Assembly (NCBI GenBank): GCA_010909165.1 | Contig: VJWM01000284.1 | Location: 1-64,000, forward strand | DNA length: 64,000 nt | Reading direction: 5' to 3' | Source of the DNA: Anthoceros angustus | Lineage: Eukaryota; Streptophyta; Anthocerotopsida; Anthocerotales; Anthocerotaceae | In this document: piece by piece, positions 1-11,186 of the stretch | How the letters are laid out: every line of letters begins with the position of its first letter | Position numbering within the stretch: the stretch's first letter is position 1 | Notes under the pieces: model-generated | Databases searched by the model: none | What the model was told of the DNA's origin: nothing | Seen by the model: the letters and a program-made list of their open reading frames with translations, nothing else | Translations under genes and position numbers: made by a program

Positions 1-1140
1 GCTGCGATCGAGGTAAGCACCCGCACCTCACCATGGAAGGAGGGGCCAACAAGGAGTCACGGGCGATCGGGAGCAGTGGAAGGACTTGAGGAGAGCCACG
101 GAGGAGTCCGTGAGGGAGGAAACCCGGGTGGGCGTGAGTCCGGACTTTGTCCGGACCCCAGAGGGGAGGTCAAGTCGGACCAAGTCCGGACCACGAGGTC
201 CGGACCCGAGGTCCGGACCCTGACAAGGTCGGACCTAGCCACGACAGAATAAGCCGGACTCAAGTTCTGTGAGTCGAGACAGACCTCGAGGACCGACCGG
301 CAAGAAGGAGGAGCCCCTTCGACTTACGCTAGGGGAGCAGATAGCGGTGGCCCCACCGCCAAGGAGGAGGCCGAGGGAGGCCGAGGGAGGATGACGCCGT
401 GGTAACGGCGGCTGCCGCATCGAGCCCAACCCGGCTGTGATTCCGGGAGAGGAGGGCCCGCCTCACGGATCATCCGATTGCGCCACAACCGCTGACGGGG
501 ATTGGACCACCCATCCGGCGGGGCCGGACCTTCCCACACAACCGAAGGAGATAGGGGAGGAAATAGGATGGTAGGCGGCCGATTAGGGTATACCGAAATG
601 GCTATCACCGTAATAGGGGTGTAATAAAGACGCCTTGGGCGCGATATAAGAGGGCCGAGGTCGCCTAGTAAAGCATCTTTCTCTTGGTGTTGATGCGTTC
701 TTGCAGACCCTTGCGTCTTCTTGCTACGCGAGTCCCGAGTCGAAAGGTGCACGACGACCCGGGAGATCGATCAAGGTCCCGTGACGGACTTAGCGTGTGG
801 TGGTGTGTGGGAGGACGATCGAGGACCCTTGTTCGTCGAGGCGGCGGCCCAAGCGTCAGGAGCGTGTGGAGGTACTTTGGGAGGGTGTCTGAGCCGGACG
901 GAGGCCCGAGCAACGAGGAGGTCCCGACTGTAGCCGGCTTTTCCAAGGTTGATAAGTGTAGAGAGAGCGAGAGGAACGGATCAAGAAACGAGTGAGAACG
1001 GACGCAAACGGGTCTCAAACGCTTGGCCACCTGGGCTGTTCGGTGAGCGTTATAAATAGCCGGGTGTAAACGAAGATTGAGTGTGTTAAGGTGAAGTGGA
1101 CCCGAAGAAAGGTGAGAATCCAAACGCAAACGGAGCTATC
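1..1140. repeat. GC-rich LTR-like or promoter-like DNA, no gene
   Basis: No coding region is recognised. The first 240 bases carry at least five copies of the palindromic core TCCGGA. TATA-like boxes lie at 645-650 and 1051-1058, each followed by sequence without long conserved ORFs. Base composition and these promoter-like signals, just upstream of a copia RNase H scrap, suggest LTR or retrotransposon-derived DNA. No matching second LTR was found in the window, so this is an inference. Confidence 0.35.
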
Positions 1141-1205
1141 ATTCTCTTGGGAACGGACTCCATACTACAACGACACGGGATTGTGCGCGCCCGGCTGTCC
1201 ATCAG

Positions 1206-1374
1206 CGAAAGACCCGCCACAAGATTGCACACCATTTTATTCGTCAAGTAGCTGACAACAAGGAGGTATATGTCGAGTATGTCCCCACAGGTGAGACTGT
1301 AGCTGATTTACTCACTAAAGCACTTCCCAAGCTTGTCCATGAGAAGCATACTCTAGCTGCTAGTGTTGAGATCG
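1206..1374 (+). pseudogene. Ty1/copia RNase H C-terminal fragment
   Basis: About 56 codons read without a stop as the end of a copia polyprotein: TRHKIAHHFIR, then a valine-rich strand, then ADLLTKALPK. This TRHK...HF.R...ADxLTK pattern is the diagnostic C-terminus of copia RNase H. Nothing of the upstream polyprotein remains next to it, so it is an isolated scrap. The following 1375-2100 shows no recognisable domain. Confidence 0.75.
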
Positions 1375-2139
1375 GCAAGAGCAAAAATGGAACGCTCAGG
1401 GTTTAGTAGATTTGCTAGATCTATCGAGAGATGCACTCGTGTTCAAGACATTAGAGCCCTTGACTCCCTCATGCTCCCTACCTTTCAACCTCATAGCTGT
1501 AGATGCAATTGGTCACCAATATTGCCTTTGGGGACTCTAGCTTTTCACTTGCTGCCGTCATGAGTCATCCAGGTCTAGAGGAGTTTATATTCTGACTCAA
1601 GAGGATGATCTAAGCTGAAAACTTTGGAGGAGAAGAGGACTTGATGACTGCAAGCTCGAGATCATTCACACTTGGAGTTCAGTTTTTCGTTCGAGTGGAG
1701 GGAGCTGTTTCGTTTCATCTTTGTGGTTTCTTTGAGTTGCAAGTGCAATTTCCTTCCTCTCTTCAGTACTAGAAGATTTTCAATCATATTTTGGAAGACA
1801 TCATCTGCAGACTACACTAGAACTAAGTGGGAGTAATGGTAGACTGTAATTTACCTGGCGGTTTGAGCAGTTTAGTAGTTGCTACTGTAGGCCGCACGGT
1901 TATGCCATGACAGTTACAATTTCCTGTACAAATACTTGTGTTCATAATCAAGTTATCATCATTGGAAACTGTCAGCTTGCTTCTGCATCTTGTGCCTTTG
2001 CTTCTAGTCAGTCACGGCTTGCACATCTGCCCTTGTAGATGGCAGCCCCTGGATACTTTTATTATCTTACCCCCTTGATTCACCTCCTCCCGTAGATGTG
2101 CCTCTAGCACTTTAGCGCTCGACTAGGGAGCGGACCCTC
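1375..2139. other. no recognisable gene; degraded retroelement DNA
   Basis: This stretch joins the RNase H scrap to the next copia RT remnant. Short open stretches occur on both strands but none resembles a known family. It is most likely decayed LTR and polyprotein sequence. Confidence 0.4.
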
Positions 2140-3880
2140 AACATGAAGGCTCTTGAGAACCTTGAACAACCACAAGGTACTTCCAACAAACAGGCTACCA
2201 GCGTTGCCATTTCCAATCCTTTTCAAGTTTCGCAGTCTACCTCCGATATTGCTGAGCCCTCTAACCTTAAAGCTGCTCTGTCTGGGCCGCGAGCAGTTGA
2301 ATGAAAGAAGGCTGTGGATGATGAGTTTTAGTCCTTGCAAGACAACAAAACTTGGTGCCTTTGTGACTTGCCACCCAGCTGCTCCGCAGTAGGAAGCAAG
2401 TGGACTTTCAAGATCAAGTACATCGCTGACGGCGCCATCGACTGCTAAAAGGCATGACTCGTGGCACAAGGTTATATCCAACGGGCTGGCAATAACTATG
2501 ATGCAGATAATCTCTTCTCCCTTGTTGTCTGGACTAGCTCTCTTCGAGTCATTCTTGCTTGCGCTACCTTTCATGATTGGGGAAACATTCAACTTGACGT
2601 GAAGACGGCTTTTCTATATGGAAAATTACAAGAAGAGATATACATGCGTCAGTTGAGGAGAACGAGGAGAAAGGCAAGGAGTATCTTATATGCTTCCTCC
2701 AATGTAGCATCTATGGTCTCAAGCAATCTGCCAAGAATTGGAATGTCTACATGGATGACTTCCTCCTTGCTTGCATATTCCTTAAGTGCCCATCCGACAG
2801 TAATGTCTATATCCTCTGGTCCGGGGATGCTCTTGTTATCCTCGCCCTATACGTGGATGACTGCATCCTTGCCAGCAACGATAAGCATGGGCTGCTAGCT
2901 TAGACCATCCTTATGCTTAAACCTAAGTTCAGCATGGCAGATTTAGGTGATATTCATTATTGTATTGGGATGAAGGTTATTCGTGATCACCCACTTAGAA
3001 CTTTGTATCTCACTCAGATCCAATACATTAAGAACACGCTAATTTGCTTCAACATGCTAGATTGCAAGCTTGCACCCACTCCGCTTACCGTCGGAGCACC
3101 CTTGTCTTTTGACTAGGCACTCAAGACCAACGAGGAGCGCAAGTACATGGAATCTATTCCATATCAGGAAGTAGTATCAATTGGATATGTACTACAATGT
3201 GCCCCGATATTGGCCATCCTGTCCAAGTGCTTGCCCAACAGATGGCCAACCCCAGGCCCGCACATTGGTTTGCCCTCAAGCGTACTTTGCGCTACCTCAA
3301 GGGCACCATGGCTTATGGGCTCCATACCATGGGCCCTCGGTCGGGGATACAGCTTCGGTCTCCTTCGCTCAACTCTCCGCTTACACTGATGCTGATTGGG
3401 GGGGAGATGTAGACTCGAAGAAATCAACATCAAGATTTGCCTTGATGCTCTATGACGCTGCTATTGATTAGGGGTCTAAGTGGCGACATGTACCATCGCT
3501 TCCTCTGCTCACCGAGTCGGAGTACATGGCTTCTACACTTCTCATACCCAAGGCCATGGATCACATCGTGCCCTCTTGGATGAACTTGGTATGACATAGT
3601 AGAAGTCCGTCCTCATCAAGATTGATAATCAATCTGCTCTTGTCCTTGTCAGCACCCAAAGTTTAGCTCTAGGTCTAAGCACATGGACCTTCAATATCAC
3701 TAAGTGCGTGAGCAATGTGCCATAGGTAGAGCCGACTTGAGTACTACCCCATAGAGCTCATGGGAGCCGACATCTTGATGAAGAGTCTACCACGCGACAA
3801 GCAAATGTCTTGTGTAGCCCTGTTAGGTGTACATGCAATCACTAGCCAAGATGGTTAGCCCATTAGCGTAAGATATCTAG
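2140..3880 (+). pseudogene. Ty1/copia polyprotein remnant (RT and RNase H)
   Basis: Translated pieces in shifting frames follow copia pol order. Around 2340-2660 is the RT N-terminal part: a WTFKIKY segment, then LVAQGY, then QLDVKTAFLYGKLQEEIYM. Near 2850-2870 is the catalytic motif as LYVDD. Near 2930-3110 come KFSMADLGDIHYCIGMKV and the TPL segment, and near 3370-3550 the RNase H SAYTDADWGGD and ESEYMA segments. Stop codons (for example in the LVAQG region and after LSFD) and at least two frameshifts break it. It is a non-autonomous, old copy; gag, protease and integrase are not recognisable. Confidence 0.85.
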
Positions 3881-4080
3881 TATGAAGGGGAGTATTGAAA
3901 TATATTAGTCAGCTAGATACTAAGGCATCTGAGCCCAAGGGTCACACCCCTTGGTGTAAGGGTACTTAAGTCCTTTTGGACACAACTTAATTCACTTATC
4001 ATTTTCCTCCTTGTTGATAGCTTGTCCTACCTTATGTACTAGTTTCAATAGGGGGGAGGAAAGAGTTAAGGGATCCTAGA
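3881..4080 (+). mobile_element. polypurine tract and start of copia 3' LTR
   Basis: A purine tract GAAGGGGAG at 3884-3892 is followed by sequence starting TGAAATATATTAG at about 3896. This is the usual arrangement of polypurine tract plus 3' LTR start at the end of a copia element, and it directly follows the RNase H remnant. The LTR end was not located and no 5' LTR partner was found. Confidence 0.55.
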
Positions 4081-4356
4081 AAATAGGGATAAATAAAACC
4101 TTTATGAGGCACCTTCTAAAGCAAAAGCAATGGAAGAAAGGAGGAAGAAAAGTAAAAGTGAAAGAAAAAACAGGAAAAGAATATGACGGAAAATCTCTCT
4201 TTCTCTGTGAGATTTTAAAGATGCAAGTAATGAGGAGGTCGGTGAAAGGGGAAAAATAAGGTAATTCAGAAAAGACACGTAACTGAAAAGGGAGTATTGG
4301 TGGAAAACGGTAAAATGAATGGGAGAAGCGATAAGCAATGCTTGGGCATGAATGTT

Positions 4357-4634
4357 GTTGAAGAAGGCACGATAGTGCTCCGACCCCAACATACTCTGCG
4401 AAAAGAAACCCTGATTGCAGAGAGCCTAAAGAAGAATTGAGCCCCTCGACACGCAAGGATCTTGTTCCAAGCTCCTCCCGCCGACGACTGCCTTGGTTCG
4501 TGAAGCAGTCCCTGTTGAAGAAGGCACGATAGTGCTCCGACCCCAACATACTCTGCGAAAAGAAACCCTGATTGCAGAGAGCCTAAAGAAGAATTGAGCC
4601 CCTCGACACGCAAGGATCTTGTTCCAAGCTCCTC
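4357..4634. repeat. 157-bp-period direct duplication
   Basis: About 121 bases starting GTTGAAGAAGGCACG at 4357 recur almost identically at 4514, giving a period of 157. A shorter motif, GCCTTGGTTCG, also repeats in the spacer and just after the second copy. The minus-strand ORFs here are by-products of the repeat and show no known domain. Confidence 0.85.
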
Positions 4635-4930
4635 CGACGCCTTGGTTCGGTAAAGCCAGCAACGCCTTGGTTCGTGGAAGGTCCACAGTGTTGAGCACAA
4701 ACCATGACCGTTGTACCTTGATCCCTATATTAGTAGAGGAGGAAGGCGAGGGGTAAGATGGTTAATTGTTTCTTCCTCCCAAAAAAGGTCAACCACTTTG
4801 AATGCCTGCCGAAGGAATGCCCTCATCTCCATTGGATGATCATCAATCAGCTGTGGCCATGTGGTAGGATGTTCGAATAAGATGGAGAAGTGAGAATGAA
4901 GGGGGGCAAAACACTGCATTCTGCGATATG

Positions 4931-5053
4931 CACCTCATCATCCACCGCACCTTTATGACATCGAAGGCAAACAAACCCGCCGGAGACTAAAGCACCTCAT
5001 CATCCACCGCACCTTTATGACATCGAAGGCAAACAAACTCGCTGGAGACTAAG
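4931..5053. repeat. 62-bp tandem duplication
   Basis: The segment beginning CACCTCATCATCCACC at 4931 is repeated immediately at 4993, with only a few substitutions. No gene is recognised in it. Confidence 0.85.
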
Positions 5054-5171
5054 TGTCCCTTGTGGATAACGTGCAGATTTTGAATTCAGGTGGAGGGTAG
5101 TTCTTCTGCACAAAAGGAGTGATACAAGAGTGGAACTTGACGCGTTTCTCATTGGTGTGATCGATGGAGCA

Positions 5172-5245
5172 TGGCCTATACAGGGATCGAACCTGTGACC
5201 TTCGCGTTATTAGCACGACGCTCTAACCAACTGAGCTAATAGGCC
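5172..5245 (-). tRNA. trnI-AAU: tRNA-Ile (anticodon AAU)
   Basis: The minus strand folds into a full 74-nt cloverleaf. The acceptor stem is GGCCTAT paired with ATAGGCC and discriminator A. The D-arm is GCTC/GAGC with loop AGTTGGTTA. The anticodon stem TCGTG/CGCGA holds loop CTAATAA, so the anticodon is AAU. The variable loop is AGGTC and the T-arm is ACAGG/CCTGT with TTCGATC. There is no intron, and CCA is not encoded, as expected for a nuclear tRNA. It is the only RNA gene recognised in the window. It sits head-to-head with the TrmH-family methyltransferase gene 88 bp away. Confidence 0.95.
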
Positions 5246-5332
5246 ACGACAGCAACGATGTGTACATACCCAATTTATTAAATTAAAAAAAGATATCTCT
5301 CCCTCAAATGGTTCCCGAAATTCAGACAGATC

Positions 5333-7176
5333 ATGGCTACCTTGTCCAAAGCCGCATCGGTGCCCTGTCCGCCGGCATCTCTGGACATGTGCTTGTCCCT
5401 TTTCTGCAATCCCGTTCTCAGCAGTATTCCATGGACAGCTTCTACACGCAGCATTGCTCCGAGGGCCAGGAGAAAATGGATTTGGGTGCGCCCATTTACG
5501 GGGGACAGCACGACAGTCACGTACAGGCCTGGAGCTGTGCTGCGGGAAGCTCAACCCAATTCCATTGCTGCCCCAGTTCAGAGTATTGCAGGCCAGCTTG
5601 GTGCCCAGTTAGGAGCGCTTCAAGTGACCGTCCCGCCCTGCAAGCAGCGTCAAAAAGGGGGCATTAGGCGGCCGCTGGGTTACCCTAGAGTGCCAGGCTT
5701 CACACCCAGGTTGAGACCGGAGAGGGGGAATCCCTTTTCCGTGGAAGCTGTGGCTGGTATTTTCTTGTCACCAATTTGAACACGTCAGACCATCATGTGA
5801 TCTCCGCTGCTGCTGTGACAAATTATGTCGTTTTGCTTGTAGATCATGGTGGACAGAGCGCAGTCATTGACGGGTCCCCCTCTGAGTCGCCGAGGTGTAG
5901 CCAGGATGTGGTGGAAGCAGGTGGATTGGGAGGGCAGGGAGGCATGGGAAGTGAGGAGCAGCCCAGCTCCAGGGCAAAATGGTTCCCGTACTTGGACGAG
6001 TTCAGGCTGAATGAAGAGTCTCCCATTCTGAGCAGCAAGGTGATTCTGGAGATGCTGGAACCGTTCCTGGTCGATGGCCGTAGGCAAAGAATTGAGGGTG
6101 TGGTGGCCAATCGAACCTACACAGTCTGCCCTGTGGTGGAGGGATTGCTAGACCCCGGCAACGTGGCGGCTGTGTTCAGATCAGCTGATGCTCTGGGATA
6201 TCAGTCTGTCCATGTCGTTTCAAACCGAGTAAACAAAAGGTTGGGCTTGTGGGGAATGGTCCCGGACTTCATAGGTATTTTCAATGCTCCATTTCTGTTG
6301 CTTGCATGGATGTGCAGTGACTTTTGTTGCGGAGGAGACTGAGGGGACGGCAAATGCCTGTCTTGCGCTCAGGTACAGGAAAAACAGACGAGTGAGTGTT
6401 GGAGCTGAGAAATGGTTGGACGTTGAGAGCTGGGCTCGCACAGCTTCCTGCGTGGAAGCACTCCGGGCTCGTGGATATCGCATCGCTGTGACACATATTG
6501 CTTCTGATACTGTGAGAGTTCGGTTTGATGTTGCTACTGTTGTACTATCTGCGGAGTTGAACTGTATTGATGCCTTGTGACTGCCTTGCACAGATTTCTA
6601 TTCATGACATGGATTGGACCATTCCAACAGCTGTGATATTCGGAAACGAGGACGAGTGAGTACTGGCATCCCCCACTTCCCACTCCCATCTCCCTTCCCC
6701 TCCCATTTGTGACCTTCATCACCTGGACTTGCAGGGGCATATCTCAGGAAGCAATATCCCTCTCCGATGTGCGCTGCAGCATCCCTATGACTGGCATGGT
6801 GGATTCTTTTAACGTGTCTGTTGCAGCCGGCATCCTGATGCACTATGCTGCCTTCGACAGAGTTTCACGACTGGTAAGCACAGTCGGGTATTCCCAAGTT
6901 GTACAAGCCTTCACCACTGCAGAGCATCAGCTGACCCTGAGCTGTTTTGTTGGGTCTTATCAGGGCTGTCACGGGGATCTGCTTCCCGCGGAGCAGCAAA
7001 TCCTGACCGCTGAGTTCTGCATGCGTCACAGCCACCACATTCCAGGCATAATAGACCGTCTTCTTGACAAGAGCTACAGTTCTAGACGGGGCTCGTTGAG
7101 CTCCCTCCTCAAGGGAGAGCTGGAGGCAGGCATCGAGGATCCGGAATGCGTATCATGCTCAGCAACCGGACTTTAA
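5333..7176 (+). CDS. TrmH/SpoU-family 2'-O-ribose RNA methyltransferase
   Basis: Six exons give a 457-aa protein: 5333-5756, 5843-6239, 6373-6511, 6594-6655, 6735-6873 and 6964-7176. All junctions are GT-AG and keep frame. The protein shows the SPOUT trefoil-knot motifs of TrmH. Motif 1 is DPGNVAAVFRSADALGY near residue 245. Motif 2 is VIFGNEDEGIS, split by intron 4. Motif 3 is IPMTGMVDSFNVSVAAG near residue 356. The Asn and Arg of motif 1 and the FGNE and NVS residues that bind S-adenosylmethionine are present. The family methylates the 2'-OH of guanosine, typically Gm18 of tRNA. The first 130 residues are poorly conserved, rich in Ser, Ala, Arg and Pro, and could be an organelle transit peptide. 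The start is the first ATG in frame with exon 1, and a start slightly further in is possible. Confidence 0.9.
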
Positions 7177-7250
7177 AAGAGCCATTCGTACCATCTCCCA
7201 GGGATCATGCTATGTGGCAGGTAGAGAACAGACAATGCGCTTAAACAATG

Positions 7251-7366
7251 GTAGATATGTAGCTTGTGTCCTTATCTATATGTAGACTAACACAAGGTAT
7301 GGATGACAATTGTAGATATGTGGCTTGTGTCCTTATCTATATGTAGACTAACACAAGGTATGGATG
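7251..7366. repeat. 61-bp tandem duplication in the 3' flank
   Basis: A segment beginning GTAGATATGT at 7251 is repeated at 7312 (period 61) just downstream of the methyltransferase stop codon, so it probably lies in the 3' UTR. The copies differ by very few bases. Confidence 0.85.
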
Positions 7367-7614
7367 CTGTGTTCGTCCACATCGACACGTCTCGTATATC
7401 ATTCAGAGTCGTGGTAATAGGCTATACATATAAACCTGATTCTGCTACATCTGTGCAAGCTCTGCTGCTGTGGCCACAGCAGAGTGTTGCCCTGTCTGTG
7501 TGATCGGTCTCCTGCCGCTACACCAGACGCTCCATCTTTGCCGGATGAACATCCCTCGTAGAAACAGAGACAAGGCTGCTTGCCACATGTTATTCACTGG
7601 ACGGTGAGGTGAGA

Positions 7615-7806
7615 TCACTCAGCCGTCTTGGCGCACTCGGCGGGAACGGGCGTCGCAGTTGATGCGCCCGGGAGCTGCACTCCCGGCCAGGACTTGCACA
7701 TGCAGTGCTTGCCCTGCGGAATTCCCTTGTACACGCTCTCCACATGCCGGCCGCATCCCTGCCAGCTGGTGTTGCCGCACTTGGTGCAGTGAACCGCGAA
7801 ACACAT
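7615..7806 (-). CDS. 63-aa cysteine-rich small protein, conserved in plants
   Basis: A short minus-strand reading frame starts MCFAVHCTKCGNTSW and continues through GCGRHVESVYKGIP to KHCMCKSWPG. I recognise this as a small, uncharacterised plant protein type: an MCxxxxCxxCG start, a GCG.H...V..GI segment and a second CxC pair. The Cys/His spacing suggests a zinc-binding fold, but no function is known to me. The start is the ATG directly before CysPhe; the frame stays open upstream, but that part is low-complexity and looks like 5' UTR. It converges with the methyltransferase gene and is divergent from the RUS3-like gene. Confidence 0.75.
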   Translation of the reverse strand: MCFAVHCTKCGNTSWQGCGRHVESVYKGIPQGKHCMCKSWPGVQLPGASTATPVPAECAKTAE

Positions 7807-8338
7807 TTTGCCGAGCTTGGGATGGTAGCTGCTGCACCTGCGCACGCGCACAAGAAGGCCGATTGAGGAGGCGGGAAGGAAGGAAGGGCAGAGCGTGAAA
7901 TCAAGAGCAGAAGCGGGCGTGTCCGTGTGTACGAGAGGCGCAGGTGAGCTGCTGGCTTGGCTGCCGTCAGTGAGAGGAGCGAGTGAGTGAGCGAGTACGA
8001 GAGTGATGAATCTGCGCGAATCGGGAGGTGGGTTATGTAGGACCGGCAGGCAAGTCCTCCACAACTGCTGGCCTGGCTTCTTTCGCCGCCCTGCCACGTT
8101 CGTTGCCGCCTAGACTTGGCAGGCCGGAGGAGCTGACAACTGAGGTTCACGAAGATAAACAACTTGGACGAGGCTGGGCTGTTCTTGGATGCTTGCGGCC
8201 TTGCTGCCGGCTGCTTCGCCTTCGGGAGGCGCAACTCTTATCTTTCCCTGCGATCCCACAGCAGGAGAGCTAAACACATTATCCGTTACAACCGGCAAAA
8301 TTGGCAGCTTGTGCTGAGTGGGGCCACTCCACTTCGAC

Positions 8339-11023
8339 ATGTCGGCCGTCATTGTGGAGGAGTTTCGGACAGACCGTGCCCGGCCTGTGCGGACTGCACT
8401 CCTCGACCCCAACACTCTCCGCTTCAAAGTCTTCCGGTGACATCTCCTACGCTCTCTCCTTGGCTTCTCCTGGGGAAGTGGGCTCTGTGTGTGGCACATC
8501 GTGTGAACGGACATGTCTTCTCCTGTAACGGTGAAATTTCTGCACTCTCGGGCTGTACTTGCGGTGATGTAGGGAAGGGAGACAATCTTTCAGTGCTCTG
8601 GACAGCTTACGAGCTGCATTTCTCCCCGAGGCAAGGCTTCTCTACTAAATATATCAATCCGCCTCTGTTCTGGTATGAATTGCGCCTCACTTTCTTCTCT
8701 TTGTCTGCTTGGTGCAGGGGTTTCCCAACAGTGTGACTGCCGACTATTTGTCCTTTCAGACGTGGGATACTTTACAGGTGATTTGAGAGAAGGTCAAATT
8801 CAGGCCCAGTTTTGATGTGGTCATTGTAGCCTATGTTTTGACGGATCCCACGTCCTGTTGACAGGGTGTCTCCACTTACATTCGGAGCATGCTTTCTACA
8901 CAGGTAAAACGCTGCCTACAGGTCCAGCTCTACAGGTTCAATATTTTCTACTCTGCACAGAAACCGGATCATGCTTTCTAGACATTTGTCAGTCTCTTGA
9001 GGTACACTTTTTTGCGTTTGTAGGCTCTCCTGGGCGCCTTAGGTGTTGGAGAGACAAAGGCCACTGTTGTCGGAGCAACATTTCAGGTACTTGCTCAGAT
9101 ATCGTTTCCAGCTAATCGTTTAGGGTAAACAGCTGACAGTTTCGGCTGCATGCAGTGGTTTCTCCGGGACTTCACGGGCATGTTGGGAGGGATTCTGTTC
9201 ACTCTATATCAGGTCTCATCACCTTTTTGCATGCAATGGTGCATCGCTTCGAGTGCTGTCAAGTCATGACCTCCTGATCCATGTTAGTAGGGTTCAAATC
9301 TTGATAGCAGTGCAAAACAATGGCGACTTGCTGCAGACTTTATGAATGACGTTGGTGAGTACCTAAAGTGCTTCAGATGCTTATGCTCCTACTTCAATGA
9401 GCAAGAGTGGTTTAGGTTTGACTTTTGCTTCTGACACAGCTTTCCTATCCTGTTTGTAGGCATGCTGATGGACTTGATTTCACCGTTATTTCCTCGTGTC
9501 TTTGTGGCACTCCTTTGCTTGGGAAGTGCTGCACGAGCAGTAAGTAAGGACACAATGTGGCTTGGAGCAATAAGTGTGTCTTCATAGTGTGGTGCTGATC
9601 GGTTTTGTATGTTCAGATCTTAACGTCTGCCCTCGTTTGGTGTAGCTGGCGTTGCTAGTGGAGCCACAAGGGCTGCATTAACTCAACATTTTGCACTTCA
9701 GAAGAATGCAGCCGATGTTTCAGCCAAGGCAGGGAAATCAATTGTTTGCAATGCTTGCAAAAGCAGTTCGAGGTCCTGCAGAATCTCCCTGACATCTTTC
9801 GATATGCAGGAAGGTAGCCAAGAGACGGCTGCAACTCTCGTAGGCATGATATTTGGCTTGCTTCTCGCCCGTGTCACAGCTGGACACGCTGTGGCAGTCT
9901 GGATATTCTTTCTGCTTCTGACAGTCTTTCACATGTATGGTGAGTTTTAGAAGCGAACAGTCTCTGCCTCCTGTTTGTTTGCTGCTCGATCGCTAAACAC
10001 CATCTTCTTATTTTCCTGTCGTGAAATTGTTTTGGCATTTCCTTACAGTCCCTTTGTTGGATGAGCAGCAAATTTTAGAGCTGTACGCTGCCTCTGTCTG
10101 ACGAGCTTGAATGCTGAGAGGTTGACTAAAATCCTTCAGCGCTACATTCGTGATGGAAGAGGTGTGTCGGCAATGCATCCGTCTTCATTTGTATTTGCCA
10201 AACTGGCATTGATTAAGTCTAGAATGTAATCGTACTTTTTACCGACTCATAACCTCGTATTACATCAGTGCCGTCACCAAGTCAAGTCTCTGCTGTTGAG
10301 GAGGTGTTGCCCCATCCCAGGATAAAATGGTGGAAGGACTTGCGACGTGGTGGTATGACAGGGAAGGACGTTATATTTGGAGCACGAGTCTCTTCGGTGG
10401 CGGCCCTCACAGGGTACCGAAATTCTCTGTGGTTCTTCTTTGTGAAAATTCCACCACATTGCCTCCTCAGTGTCAGCACATAACCACATTCTCATCCATT
10501 GCAGGTCCGACTCGTTCCATGCTTTGATTCGGAGATACGGAAAAGGTTGTATGCTCTTGGGATCACTGCAGCGTGCTGATTTTTCTTTTGAGCTTGTTGT
10601 AGCCCTTCAGTCTGTGTATCTGCTGAGCTTGTACTTTTTTTTCAGGGCGGTATCTCATAGCTGTCCAGAAGGATATTCAAGTCGTCCTTCATAAGGATGC
10701 AACTGCCCGGGATCTCTTTATAGCCTACGTGCACGCTTCAGTGCTGGGTCAGACATTGCAATCGAGGGGGAGTGGTTCCACAGGAACTGACGATGCCGAG
10801 TTTGAGTGCCTTACTTGGATGCACCAGGAGTTTCCAGCGTTCGTCGACAATGTAAGCAAGCAATTTCTTAAGTTGGGGAGGGAGGAATATTGACTTTTTG
10901 GTTGTTTGTAATTGAATGTCTTTGACTTTCCAGCTCACTGCTTCGGGGTGGGCGACGGACCGTATTCTCGTCGCTGCAACAGAATGGCGCGCGGACTGGC
11001 TCTTGGACGGTGCTGAAAAGTAG
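8339..11023 (+). CDS. RUS3: Root UVB sensitive (RUS, DUF647) family protein, RUS3-like
   Basis: Fifteen exons join in frame into 429 residues: 8339-8436, 8594-8630, 8718-8777, 8865-8903, 9024-9086, 9156-9212, 9291-9354, 9460-9543, 9646-9728, 9810-9939, 10069-10161, 10269-10413, 10505-10545, 10646-10851 and 10934-11023. The DUF647 core is very well conserved: GFPNSVTADYLSFQTWDTLQ, TKATVVGATFQ, WFLRDFTGMLGG, TGVASGATRAALTQHFAL, then GSQETAATLVG. The C-terminal region ends in EWRADWL, as in RUS3. RUS proteins are membrane-associated; RUS1 and RUS2 act in root UV-B signalling and vitamin-B6-linked development, and the RUS3 role is less defined. An in-frame stop lies upstream of the chosen ATG. 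Introns 2 and 9 use GC donors (8631 and 9729). Length matches the family (about 430-440 aa). Confidence 0.92.
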
Positions 11024-11186
11024 CCATGGAAGTATAATTATTACGTTAAGTACGGAGGATAATTGTTAAATTAAACCAATGCGACCAAGACAATGCACCT
11101 AGCGTATCCGTTCCCCCTACAAATCATAACTACCTGTCTATATATATGTGTAGCGCAACACGGAGAAACTTGCGCAGTTGTCTCCA

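Noticed and set aside
1-1140. Several 60-150 codon ORFs in the first kilobase
   Set aside because: GC-rich, present on both strands in the same place, no domain; fits LTR-like DNA.
7590-8234. Longer minus-strand frames (160-214 codons) extending the small Cys-rich protein upstream
   Set aside because: The upstream part is low-complexity and unlike any conserved sequence, while conservation starts exactly at MCFAV.
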